The notes below the pieces were generated by a model. The model was not told where the DNA came from and made no database searches. It saw only the letters and a program-made list of their open reading frames with translations. From Phoronis australis (lineage: Eukaryota > Phoronida > Phoronidae): a DNA stretch of 64,000 nt. The position numbers were made by a program, and so were the translations under genes. The stretch lies in the NCBI GenBank assembly GCA_002633005.1, contig NMRA01000178.1, positions 408,062-472,061 of the forward strand, written 5' to 3'. This document shows, one piece after another, positions 24,273 to 34,981 of the stretch (position 1 is the first letter of the stretch; each line of letters starts with the position of its first letter).

Positions 24273-27200
24273 GTGAGTTGTTTACCGTCACCCGTGACTT
24301 CGTCACAATATAAGGCATTTAACCCACGTAAGCTCAAAGATTAAAGGTTGAGCAGTCTTTGAAGAATAATTGTTGAGCCGGGGGAAATCGTTAAAAGCTT
24401 TCAAATATTGTTCTTCAAAAAGTGAGATAGTTTATATTGAGTTCTCATATGCCCGAGTTCACTCGTCAGCTGAGTATGCGTTACATTCTACATATAACGG
24501 TATGCCTCATTTTTGGACAATATGTTTTCTATTTAGCTAAATTAAGTTATAAACAAATTGCCTTTACGACATTTTATTGTTATTTTAGTTAACACATGTA
24601 TACTTCGAAAATCTCGATAGAAATCGAAAGTCTCGCTATCGTTTTCTTATTAAGGAAATTCCATGGACTTTCACATTACCTTGACCGCCATTACTATCGT
24701 TGTCATGAATTTTGTTACAGATATTTATCTAATTCACCCGGACATCTCATTTTACAGTGGTACGCTTTTTTTGCAGGCTCTCTTTTCCTTACTTTGGGGA
24801 TACGACTGCAAGAGCGTTTGTACCAAGGTGAGCTATAGAAATTTCTTTAAGTTCGTGCTTATGAATGTTCGTGATTTTCATTGGCCAGAAATTTTCAGTG
24901 AAGATTTATGTTCAGTAAACATCTATCCCTTATTTTCACCAGTTAAAAAACGCAGAACAAGTCTCCTCAATAGCAGAGCATCACTAGAATAGAACTCTTC
25001 GTGTAGTCATGTTGGGCGTTTTTTGGTTTTATGATATTGAATCATCATTGTTCATAAACAATAATTTTCCGCTGGAGGCCAATTTAATTGTTGGTGAACT
25101 ACCATAAATTCATAAAGATGACGTAAAAATGATATTGAATCCTACTTACAATTCTTAAAGTGACAACGTTGTGTATTGACATTAACCATTAGATTCAAGC
25201 CGACGATCTCAGCATTGTGCAGTTGTAACTACGCACTTGATTGTAAACCGGCTTCAGCAAGATCAACCAACAAAGAAATTTATGGGTTCCGGTAACGATT
25301 TCAGGTTCACGAACCGGATATCAAACTTCTTTGCCGGTGACCTGCAGCCGGAACACCAATGACATTTAATAACCTGATTTCCTTTCACAGGTGTTTATAT
25401 CTGTGAATATGCATACTTCAGGAGAGAACATGAACAGTTATTAAAATTTTCAGACTTCGATGAAAACTTAAATTTTTACAAGGGAACCAAAATACCTGAG
25501 GTGTTCCGAGTGGGTGATATGGTTGAATAGGCGTACGCTCGGCGTGCGTTAATCAAGTGCATTTTACGATCACAGTGCGTGTACTAGGCTCTCTAGGTCT
25601 CACAGAGGGCGTTCAGTATTGTTACGGTTAGTTTGGAACACTGGAGTATGTTAGCATGCATTTGAATCTGGTGAAGTTACGTGCCATCTGGTTGTTAATT
25701 ACAGAGTAAACGATGAGGTCAGTCGTAGTGCGTTTGTTTGAAATTCAGTCATATGGCACTTCGTTATACCGCTTGAAAGTCACATGACCTGCCGAGTGAC
25801 TTTTAAGTCTGCACATGCGCTCATAACGTTGAGACTACGAAAAGACCCGAGATGTTTCCGATGAGTAGAAGCTAACCGAATCCAGTCTCACGTGATTTGT
25901 CGCAAAACTGGCGTCAAATAACTCAACAACGAATGCTGGCCCTAACAACAATGTCACAGAGAGTGGTAGTTGCACACGTCAATGTTTTATGCTACTTTTC
26001 CTGATTGGGAAACCCCCAGTAGAAACGTTCAGGCCTTCTTCAGAACGTCAAGTGTCGACGTTGAGAAGCCCAGGCTTCATTTTGTATGTTGATGTCTAAA
26101 AGGAAAATAACACCTGTGTGTTTAAAATGGATCAAACATATAAAAAAGAACAACTCACTTTGGCAATATAAAGTTCCCTCTCCCCAACTCGTATGAATGT
26201 TGAAGACTAGTTTTGAAAGTACTCGCTGATGAACAAGTCGGTAGTATTTTACCTAATCAACTGAAAAAATTATCGTTTTGATTTTACAGGATTCCCAATG
26301 CGCAAACGACTCTATCTGCGTGAAATACAAGAGGAATAGGGCTTGTATCGCAAATAAAGGTACGAGAGACAAGAGCATGATCTTCAATTTACTGCTATCA
26401 CAAGAGTTTGCTCCTTACTAAAACCATCCTTCTTTACACTAGTAACAAACTCGTATTGCTCGATAGCCCGAAGGTTCACAAGTCTGTACGTCCATAAATT
26501 CTACAAATGCAAGTATTTTTAAAAGATCCATTTGCACGATGGTTCGCAATGGCGAATAAGTCTACAAGTGCCAAGGTCCATTAGTTTAGAAACGCGAATC
26601 CGTCATTACCAGAGAAGCCAAATTATTTTGAGGGGAAACAAAAGACTTCGACCATTGCGATAATGACAGCTTTTCAGATGCGCGTAGTGGACAGAACGTT
26701 GGTTTTAGAGAGGTCTACCGCATACAATTTGCGAAACATTTTGTTTGGTCGAATTTGCATACGTTAGGACTAATAAAAGCCTGAGATTTCAGACCTTCGG
26801 ACTAGTGAGCCTTCGATCTATCAATTTAGACCAGTGAAAAACATTTCACAAAGTAATCACAACGGTTTGGGACACTTTACACGTTGTACCTGCTTCATTT
26901 AATGATAAATATCCATACATTGTCCATTCCTTTCTGAAACAATGAATATACTTTTATTGTATGATTGTTTATATTTTTCGCGCATCATTTTCGAAAGAAA
27001 ATTCGTCGAAGTTTGAATATCTCAACTTGCAAAATTACGATCATTTTCGACCACCAACTATTAAAATACACCTTGCTCCAACTCTAGGATTCAGATGTTG
27101 TATCCTAGTCCAAAGAAACGCTTCATTGGACAATGAAAATTCGATTTATGAACAATTGAGCAAACGAATTAGTGAATTCACAAATATTGTTTTCCAGCTG

Positions 27201-27664
27201 TATGTCCCAGCGGTAACCTTGCTCAGCGAAATTCAAAAGACAAGGTCGTCTTCTGCTCCCATAACTTGCTGTGTAGCGCCGGTTACGTATGCAAGCAGAA
27301 CCAGGTGTATAAGTGGCTGTTCGTCTGTTGTCCTCAAGCCACAACCCAACCGGCTCCTTCACAGACGTGCCAGAATGGGGAAGCACCTTATCGAAATGCA
27401 GACGGCAAAATTGTGAATTGTGGAATGGGATCTGATCACGAGGAGTGTCCTTTCAATTACTATTGCAGACGCGACATTCGTTTTACAACCGCCGTCTGTT
27501 GTAGTCTGATGAAACCAGGGTTTTGTCCGTCAGACGTCAGTAGTGATGGGACCCCATGTAACGATGATGCGGAATGTCCTAACATGCAAAAATGCTGCCC
27601 GACAGGTGACGGAGAAGTGTTGAAGTGCGCCGATTCAGTATTAAAAAGCAAGATTCCCCTGTAA
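24238..27664 (+). CDS. Gene 1: secreted EB-like / lustrin x2 / WAP-like cysteine-rich protein (4 exons)
   Basis: Exons 24238-24272, 24758-24827, 26290-26359 and 27198-27664 join to 642 nt, 213 residues plus TAA. Phases run 2, 0, 1 and agree at every junction. The N-terminus is hydrophobic (about residues 8-27, GTLFLQALFSLLWGY), as a signal peptide. Residues 29-54 form an EB-like segment (C29, C33, C39, C45, C54). Two six-cysteine lustrin-type domains follow: C61, 78, 84, 90, 102, 103 and C116, 133, 142, 148, 159, 160, each ending in CC and linked by a Thr/Pro stretch. A WAP-like domain starts at K164 (KPGFCP) with C168, 179, 185, 191, 192, 202; a standard WAP core has eight cysteines, so two are missing. 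Such proteins are extracellular; protease inhibition or a matrix or immune role is inference. Its partner is gene 2, 2.9 kb downstream. Exon 1 and the 24758 acceptor are the weakest parts. A GT at 27606 in phase 1 could extend the gene to further exons. Confidence 0.7.
24758..24827 (+). CDS. Gene 1 exon 2 (hydrophobic core, first EB cysteines)
   Basis: Acceptor catctcattttacag, donor AAG|GTGAGC, phase 2 to 0. It encodes GTLFLQALFSLLWGYDCKSV then CTK. A second acceptor, ttttttgcag, lies at 24776 in the same frame and would shorten the exon to 51 nt with a phase-0 start. Confidence 0.6.
26290..26359 (+). CDS. Gene 1 exon 3 (EB-like)
   Basis: Acceptor gattttacag, donor AAAG|GTACGA, phase 0 to 1. 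It encodes DSQCANDSICVKYKRNRACI followed by ANK. The C-x5-C-x8-C spacing is EB-module-like. It matches gene 2 exon 3 in phase and position. Confidence 0.7.
27198..27664 (+). CDS. Gene 1 terminal exon (two lustrin domains and WAP-like domain)
   Basis: Acceptor attgttttccag; phase 1; open to TAA at 27662-27664. It encodes both lustrin repeats (VCPSG ... FVCCP and TCQNG ... AVCCS) and the WAP-like KPGFCP ... KCCP ... KC. All 18 domain cysteines lie in this one exon. This is the most certain coding block on the plus strand. Confidence 0.85.
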
Positions 27665-27995
27665 GGATCAATGTGACCACCGATACGATGTATATATTCA
27701 AAACGTGAATTTAACCCGTGAATTTGAGAAAGTCGAGCACACATTTGGTCCCCGGGATCAACGGGTGGCTGTTCGATGTTTTCTCCGTAGATGGCTCTGA
27801 CACCTGCCGATGCACTATTATCTTCCTGAGCGACAACAGCATGATGCAATAATTTTATGTGACGGTTGGTATTCTTTTAAGGGAAGGAACGTCGAGTAAT
27901 GAACTGTGAAAAATTCTTATTTCGAAGTAAGTCTTAGTTTCATAGATGCTACGACACAACATGTACATGCGTACACGTATAAGCCAGCAGGAATG

Positions 27996-28047
27996 TANTA
28001 ATACTCTGCCCTGGCCCCCCTAAATAAAAATCCTGGATCCGCCACTG
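27996..28047. mobile_element. Right end of a third GGCGGAT MITE
   Basis: Matches only the last 50 bp of the family (ATACTCTGCCCTGGCCCCCC ... CTGGATCCGCCACTG). It supplies an AATAAA about 360 bases after the gene 1 stop. Confidence 0.5.
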
Positions 28048-29917
28048 TAGATGTAGCCCGAGGTACACCAAATTAATTTACCAATTTTAAAAGACTATAG
28101 TCAGGATGTTCTTGTGTTTGGGAACAACATAAATAAATTATGTAATCTACAACTCAGCACCTGTTATTTTATTCACTGTTCTGTTACACGGTGCGCAGTG
28201 GTAACTTAGATTTCATGTTTAGAAAAACGACTGTGTCTGATTTCTGACAACCAGACGGACACATTCTGAAGACGACAAATTATTTCAAGAGAAAAATCGT
28301 GTGAATTAAAGTGCAAATTCCGGGGTCATTGCTCATAAAATAAACATTTCAATGAGCCCTGTCACTTTTCTAAAAGTCCAAGCATCCAATAGTAGTTTCC
28401 AGTTGGCATTCAAACACTCCCATCAGTAACGGGAAATGTCCCCGTTGCGTTTGAAGTCATCAGCAGAGTGGTAGGCAGGTGAATCCTCTACATTTTACAT
28501 TGACGTCGGTCTAGAACATAAATGTAACAGGCGTCTACATCGAACAAGGAAAGAAAATCCGACAAATTCCTCCTCATTGAGTTTATAGACATGTCTGTAA
28601 TCCACTTGCACTCATTTGTGCAGTGCCATGGAACTTGGCTATTCCAACCAAATACAAAACATGTTCATTAAAAATTCGTTACCTAATATTATTTTTAAGG
28701 AAAGTACACCACTAGAGTCAATGTGAAACATTCATAGTCGAATAGCCGACTGTCGAAAAAAGTGTTGGGATGATATTACAACTCATTTTTCTTCACGGGT
28801 GAAGGACCCGAGAGGAGAGATCTACTTTACGTGACTTATCTATGATTTGGACAGGTATAACTCGCGAGGTCCTCAAGTGGATATACGTGAGGAGAAACAT
28901 CATTTATTTCATATTTCTTGTAAGTTTCACTGAGACGAGTAATCAAACTAAAATGTTGATTCAAAAGTCCGTAATTCGTGAAGATAAAAATTGTCCTGAT
29001 ATGATATATGTCTGAGCCTGTTGTAGATACACTAGTGAGGCTAGAGTCGGAATTGTGTAATTATTCCAACTTTCTCCAAACGTTTTCCACAGTACACGGA
29101 AAAAGCAAGTCCCATTAGAAACGAAATCCTATCATTTATCTAGATTTAGCTAAAGCTATAAAATCGATTAAAGCAAACGGACAAGTATTTACCATTAATC
29201 TAGTTGTTGAGTAAATCAAACGTGTGTTTTTTCAGAAAACGAAAACGAAATTGACAAATTAAGAAACAAACAGAAACTTAGTACCATTCATGTAGACTTG
29301 CGCTCAAGTTTACTCGCTCAACTTGTCGCACAGCTGGGTCACACCACCGGGTCACACGGCCGGATCACGCTGCCACGACTTGTCCACTGGATCAAGCGAA
29401 AACAGGGCAACTTCGCACATCACCGGTATCCAGCACATCCAGTTCATTTTCGTTAACATTATTACTGTGGCTGTCATAGGACCAATAGCCATGCTCACTT
29501 TGCAAGCCCTCTAGTGCCTCTTAAATATCTCACTGTACTGATGGCTAATGATAAACTGATGAAAACTGCTTTCGTCGTCACGCTCTCGATTTGAGTCTCT
29601 GGTCATGAAACAGGTGAATCGGCCTAAGCTTGTACCATAGATATAAAGACACTTCATCCTTGACTTAAACAAGTGTGTAGGCCACTGGGGAAGTACGCGT
29701 TACATAAAACGAAAGTCGTGCCACCGCATCACGTCCTCATTATCGTCAGCATATTTATGTCCAGAAACTAGGCGACACGTGCGTACGTGATATGCACAAT
29801 GTTAAGCTTTCAATGTTTAATTCTTAACCGATGTGATTTGGTGTTTAAAATATAACCATACTTACTGGATCTTGAATCGTTGCCGAATTTGCTGGCATTT
29901 CAAATCACAGGCAATGC

Positions 29918-30077
29918 GCCGTGGCGGATTTAGAGGGGGGCCAAGGGGGCCATGGCCCCCCTAAAATTCTCTCAGATTCCATGTGGCAGTTTTGGGGGGT
30001 GCGAATGTCTGACGGGCAAAATCCTGGCTTATACTCTGCCGTGGCCCCCCTAACTCAAAAACCTGGATCTGACCCTG
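29918..30077. mobile_element. Short MITE with GGCGGAT ends, copy 2
   Basis: About 85% identical to 6917-7085, with the same order of motifs and the same ends (GTGGCGGATTTAG ... CCTGGATCTGACCCTG). Confidence 0.6.
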
Positions 30078-30591
30078 ATGGGTACATGCGCCATTTTTGA
30101 ATTCGCAAAGGGTTGTCCAATTCCCGCTTTGTTAATTTGTTGCCAGTTTCGATGTTCTTGTTAGCGCGTACAGGAAACCGATTCTTACCACGGTAGAGAA
30201 CATTATGAGATCGATATCATGAACTGAATTGGTTTAATTTATGTTTTGTTATTTGGCAGCTAAATACAGTACATCGGATCGAAATGCAATTTTAATCAGA
30301 TTAAAGAAAAACTGACGAACAGCCGTTAAAAACACATCAGAATCTGAGTCATGACACGCGCTTAGCGGTCAAGATAATATGAAAACAATCCCTTCACTGG
30401 GTTGACACGAAGAGTTAAATGACGCTTACGCCAGGTGCAAAATACAAAATCCTACGTTAAAATCCAATAACTTTTACGCGGCATATAAAGAACCTTTAAT
30501 GTAGCTGTCAGTCTATTGTTGGGCATTCAAGGTAAACCGAATTACGAATATTTATCCGAGTGCACGCGTGTACTGGAGGCATTCCGTGTAC

Positions 30592-30627
30592 ATGATGAAA
30601 ATGAGGAGCTGTTTGTTAGGAGCAATT
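30592..30627 (+). CDS. Gene 2 exon 1 (start, signal peptide n-region)
   Basis: ATG at 30592 (MMKMRSCLLGAI), donor ATT|GTAAGT, phase 0. It is 36 nt, almost the length of gene 1 exon 1 (35 nt). Confidence 0.75.
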
Positions 30628-33600
30628 GTAAGTAATTATACAGATAGTCTGCATAAAATGTTTACACTTAGGCACGTGCATTTATTGTCTTAATCTAATT
30701 GTAAATTACGTCTCAAATAATGAATGTACACATTTTGGTTTGGCTCATTTTTATTTGGAAAAACGTAAAACAAACTCTAGCGTATAGATTTATTAATTTA
30801 TTGAAAAATCAAATTCCAAGAATATGAATATGAAACTAGACACTGTTTTCCCTCGTTGTATTTTCATGGCTTATTCCTAAACATGTTTTAAAATGTGTTG
30901 ATATCAAGTAGTACAGTGAAATCATCACGGTTTGCCAGCGTTGTTGGAAACTCTTAGTATTGTGTTTGATCACAATTGACGCTAAACTTGACTATTTTTT
31001 CCTAGTAACCTGACTACTTATGAGAACTTTGGAAGAGTTCAAGTGGCATAGTGAGTTTAAGGCCTAATATACTTAATAGCTACCTGAATGTGATGCGTTA
31101 TAAATAACAGCCACCGTAACATGTCAACAGGTGTTGGTTGTCCTGCTCTTCGCGCATGCGTGTCAGGGAAGACGCCTCAACAACTGTAAGGTATGAATTG
31201 ACCTATCGTGTACGTCAAGTAAGGGTAACGGGTACTTTCATTGACGAGGATCGAATTTAGCAAATGCCTGTTTCAAATAGATACCTAAATGTATTCATAC
31301 CTATCGTTGGCCAAATGAGAGAACGTAATATAAAAATACGTGTGCAAATTAATTCTTGTTAGTTGCGTAAATTAATTATTAATAGCGTAAATTAATTGTT
31401 CGCGGCGTAAATTAACTTTTAACGTTGTAAAGTTATCATTTGCGGCGTGAATTAAAATTCATCCTGCTAATAATTAATTTACACCACTGACAAGCATTAA
31501 TTTACGCACGTGATTGACATGAGTAACGTTCACCCGTTTGACCAACTATATATGTAACACATACGTCGCCGTGTCACGTGACCCAGCAATAACACTGGTA
31601 CCAAGGAGTGTAGTAGTATAGGAGAGTTCACTTGTGAGTTCGCTGTTACCGCTACTACTAGCGCCGCCAATTGGTGAACAAGCAACTGTCAACCAGGAAG
31701 CGCCAAAACAATGGGGAAGGACGCATTTTGCAGTGCGATAAATTACATGAATTCATCCACGAAAACCCCAGACGTGTCATTTTTTAGGTTTCCTAATGAT
31801 CCAGAAAGGTAAGGATTATCATTTATTCAATAAAATGATACATTGGCTTTCATTTTGTGTGTTCTGTTCACGGTTGTTAGACAAGTCGATCACGGTCCCG
31901 TTGCCACTGTTCTGTTGTCTGCAGTGTAGGCTAGGCCTACTGTACAACCGGGCTGCCGGCGGAAGGACTATGATGAACGTACGATGTGATCGTCAGCTTT
32001 TTGGATACTTGCATTCCATCAATTCCAAATCAAAATGTTACCCGCGCAATCACAGAGACAATTTTAGGAAAACATACCCATGCCCATGATGGCCATGAGT
32101 AATATGACTGGTGACACAGTCATGGCACAATCACAGCCACAGGGCCTTTAAGTCCGTCATGAGTCAAGTTAGCGAATCTGTGGGTCTCGGTGAAAAGGTG
32201 AAAAATCCGAACATAATTTTAATGTGCCAGTTGGACCAATTAGTTAAGCAGTGCGTCATTGAAAACTTAATTCTATGTGTCAATGATGCGGGGGCGCGGC
32301 CCTGTTAAAATATCCGTGGATCAACATTTGAGTCCGAGTTTTTTTCAGTTGACACCAAAACGCTTTTGTCTCTATCACAATTACAGTACGACAGGAATTA
32401 TGTAGTGCAGTGTACTTTAGTGTACGCTTCCAGTCTTCTGTGAACCTAGTGAGTATGAGGTTTGTTCCTGAGTCTCTCAGTCATTGATTTCTGTTCAGGT
32501 GCAAGTGCTGGGAGCTGACCTTATGAATAGAGATGCAACCCATTTGTCCAAGAACCGCAAGTTATGCTCTCATCACTTCGTGGAGTCAATGTTCATGAAT
32601 GAAGAACAAGCTGGTATTGACTGCAGTGCCCGAACAATATTTGATGTCCCAAATCCACCAAAAATGAAGATGTCAGGGTCAAAAAGTTTTCCGGAAATTA
32701 TATTACAGCTCTGGAATAGGCTTTTTTGCATTTCTGATTATCGTCTCACAAAGCAAGTACTGGAACATCACGTGTAGAAAGGGCAATTAGTCCGCAAAAT
32801 CTGGTTTTCGTATTTTACTAAGGTTGATCAGATTGAAACATTTTATGAATGGTTAGCCTGTGATTTGGAGAGAGCCAAAGTGAAACTGATGGATCATTCA
32901 GAGTCTGAGTGGTGGGCTGAAATTTTATTAAACCCAAGCTATCCGTATCATTTTGCTTCTCGATGACAAACACTTCTGTGAGTAAATTAGTTTTCAGCTT
33001 TATTTATAACGCATTTCTTTGGCGAAAAGTGCTGTTGTTTGCTAGTGAATTAATAGAGAGTGACAGGGTTGGTCAGATTTTCTTGTTGTATTGGTTGGTG
33101 TATGTGTTGCCTGTTTTGTACGTTTTTGGAGATTGTGATTAATTTAAGGCTAGGTATCAGATATGATCTTGTGGTCTGGCTTTAACTTACCTGAAATATT
33201 TACTAATAGGAACAGTTGGTATATAAAATAAAATTTTGGTTTTATCATCCAAGTCTTTTTAATTCAATTTTGTATGAAGTTATGTGGGTAGTGAATATTT
33301 TGATTGCTGTTTAGTACCTCTTAATTTTTTGTCATGATATTTTGAACTTTGACTAGTTATGAGTGATGATATACTCAATGTTACTTCATTTTGTAAGTTG
33401 TGAGCTATTCTACAGATTAGCAAGTGACTTGTAACTGTTGGTGAGTGGGAGAGTGGGATTGAGCCCTATACTGGCATGTCTAAGAAATAATGGAATGTTC
33501 TAAAATTGTATTACGATTTTGTGGTAGTGATGAATTGCCTTGCTTTCTTCTTCTCACTTGTGTAACACCCACTGCACAAAACAATTGTCTGCATTGCCAG

Positions 33601-34935
33601 TAGACTCATGCATTGAATAGGGAACACATGCGAAATTGTTGGGTGGAGATGAAACCAGCAGTGAGCTGGGAGCAACATGTTTGTCAATGGTCAGGGGAGC
33701 AACCAAAATGTGTGACGATGGGAGGGGCTCAACACCCATGTGGCATACATACCCATTGGTTTTTACCTGTTTAGCACTCATCCCATGTAACCCCCCTGGG
33801 AGGGGGTCAACACCCATTTGGCGCCCATCTGCCGGTTTTTGCCTGGTACCCCCTTAGCTGGCACCTGGGGGGAATTCCCCTCTGAACCCCCAGAGGCAAT
33901 CATTCAAATAATGTAGTCCATGGGTATAAACTGTTATAAGGAACGATAATTGCCGTGTTAAGAACTCAAACATGAAACAAAACCATGACGAATTTTGAAG
34001 GGAGCTTCAAGAGAATAAAAACAAATACACTTTAATATTGATTAAAATACACATTTTCTTTCTCATTCTATTGCAAGTGGATGTTAGTTTATGTATTCTA
34101 ACCATTTTCAATCACACAATAATTTTATTGCACGTTGAATGTCATTAAAGTATGAATTTACTAGCGTTTACATTGTTCGGACTGCGCGCCAAACTAAGTG
34201 TTGATTATTCACCGCTTGGAGCGCTAGTGTTTCGACCAGTAACCATTGCGGCGAATGGTAAAATGGCGGAGTGAACTCTCCTATACTCGTACACTCCTTG
34301 CTGGTCCTGTTATTGTCCGGGAGTTAGCGATGAAATATGGATTAAAACTTGAATATGTGGTACAAATGTTTTAATCTACATGCGTTTTATACAGGTGAGT
34401 TTTACTAGCCGAAGTTGCTGTGAAAATACTTACCCAGCACAGCAACAGTGTCACTTATATAAAACGAGTAGTTTAACGTATATTTACATTAGAACGGTAA
34501 AACTTAGGGACATTTTTAAAATCTTGATGATAACAAAATGTTATGATGCGCACAAAAATGTTGTTCGCAATCATGTGACTGTATTTTTTCTTAATAAAAG
34601 ATACCGATGTAATTTCTACGAATATGAATTTGTTTGCATGAAACTAACAAAATCTGATCCTTAACTCTGTTAGCTACCAAGAATGTCTAGGATTTTCATT
34701 CCTAATTACTCTTAACTCCGCTCTCATAAACTAAGATGATATCATTCCTTGATGTTTGGTAATAGAGCTCACTGTCTAAAAGACCTTAAAAGAAATACAG
34801 ATTTTTCTAAATAATGGGTAAAAAAATACGCAGTCATGTGATCACGAACGTGTAGGAATTGTTTCGGTGAGCATAATAATGTTCCTCCTACACACACACA
34901 CACGCACACGCACACGCACACGCACACGCACACGC

Positions 34936-34981
<46 letters not shown>

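Larger units (their letters stand above)
27665..30591. other. Interval between gene 1 and gene 2
   Basis: Two GGCGGAT MITE copies and no coding exon. A short stretch at 29325-29385 has an approximate GGGTCACACC repeat. Any gene 2 promoter would lie at the right end; no clear TATA box stands out. Confidence 0.6.

Noticed and set aside
26961-27416. 151-residue plus-strand frame
   Set aside because: Wrong frame over the lustrin exon of gene 1; it crosses the acceptor and lacks the cysteine pattern.
27460-27849. 129-residue minus-strand frame
   Set aside because: Antisense to the lustrin/WAP-like exon of gene 1.
31344-31508. CRISPR-like array
   Set aside because: Spacers are degenerate copies, units vary in length and turn inverted; the genome is eukaryotic.
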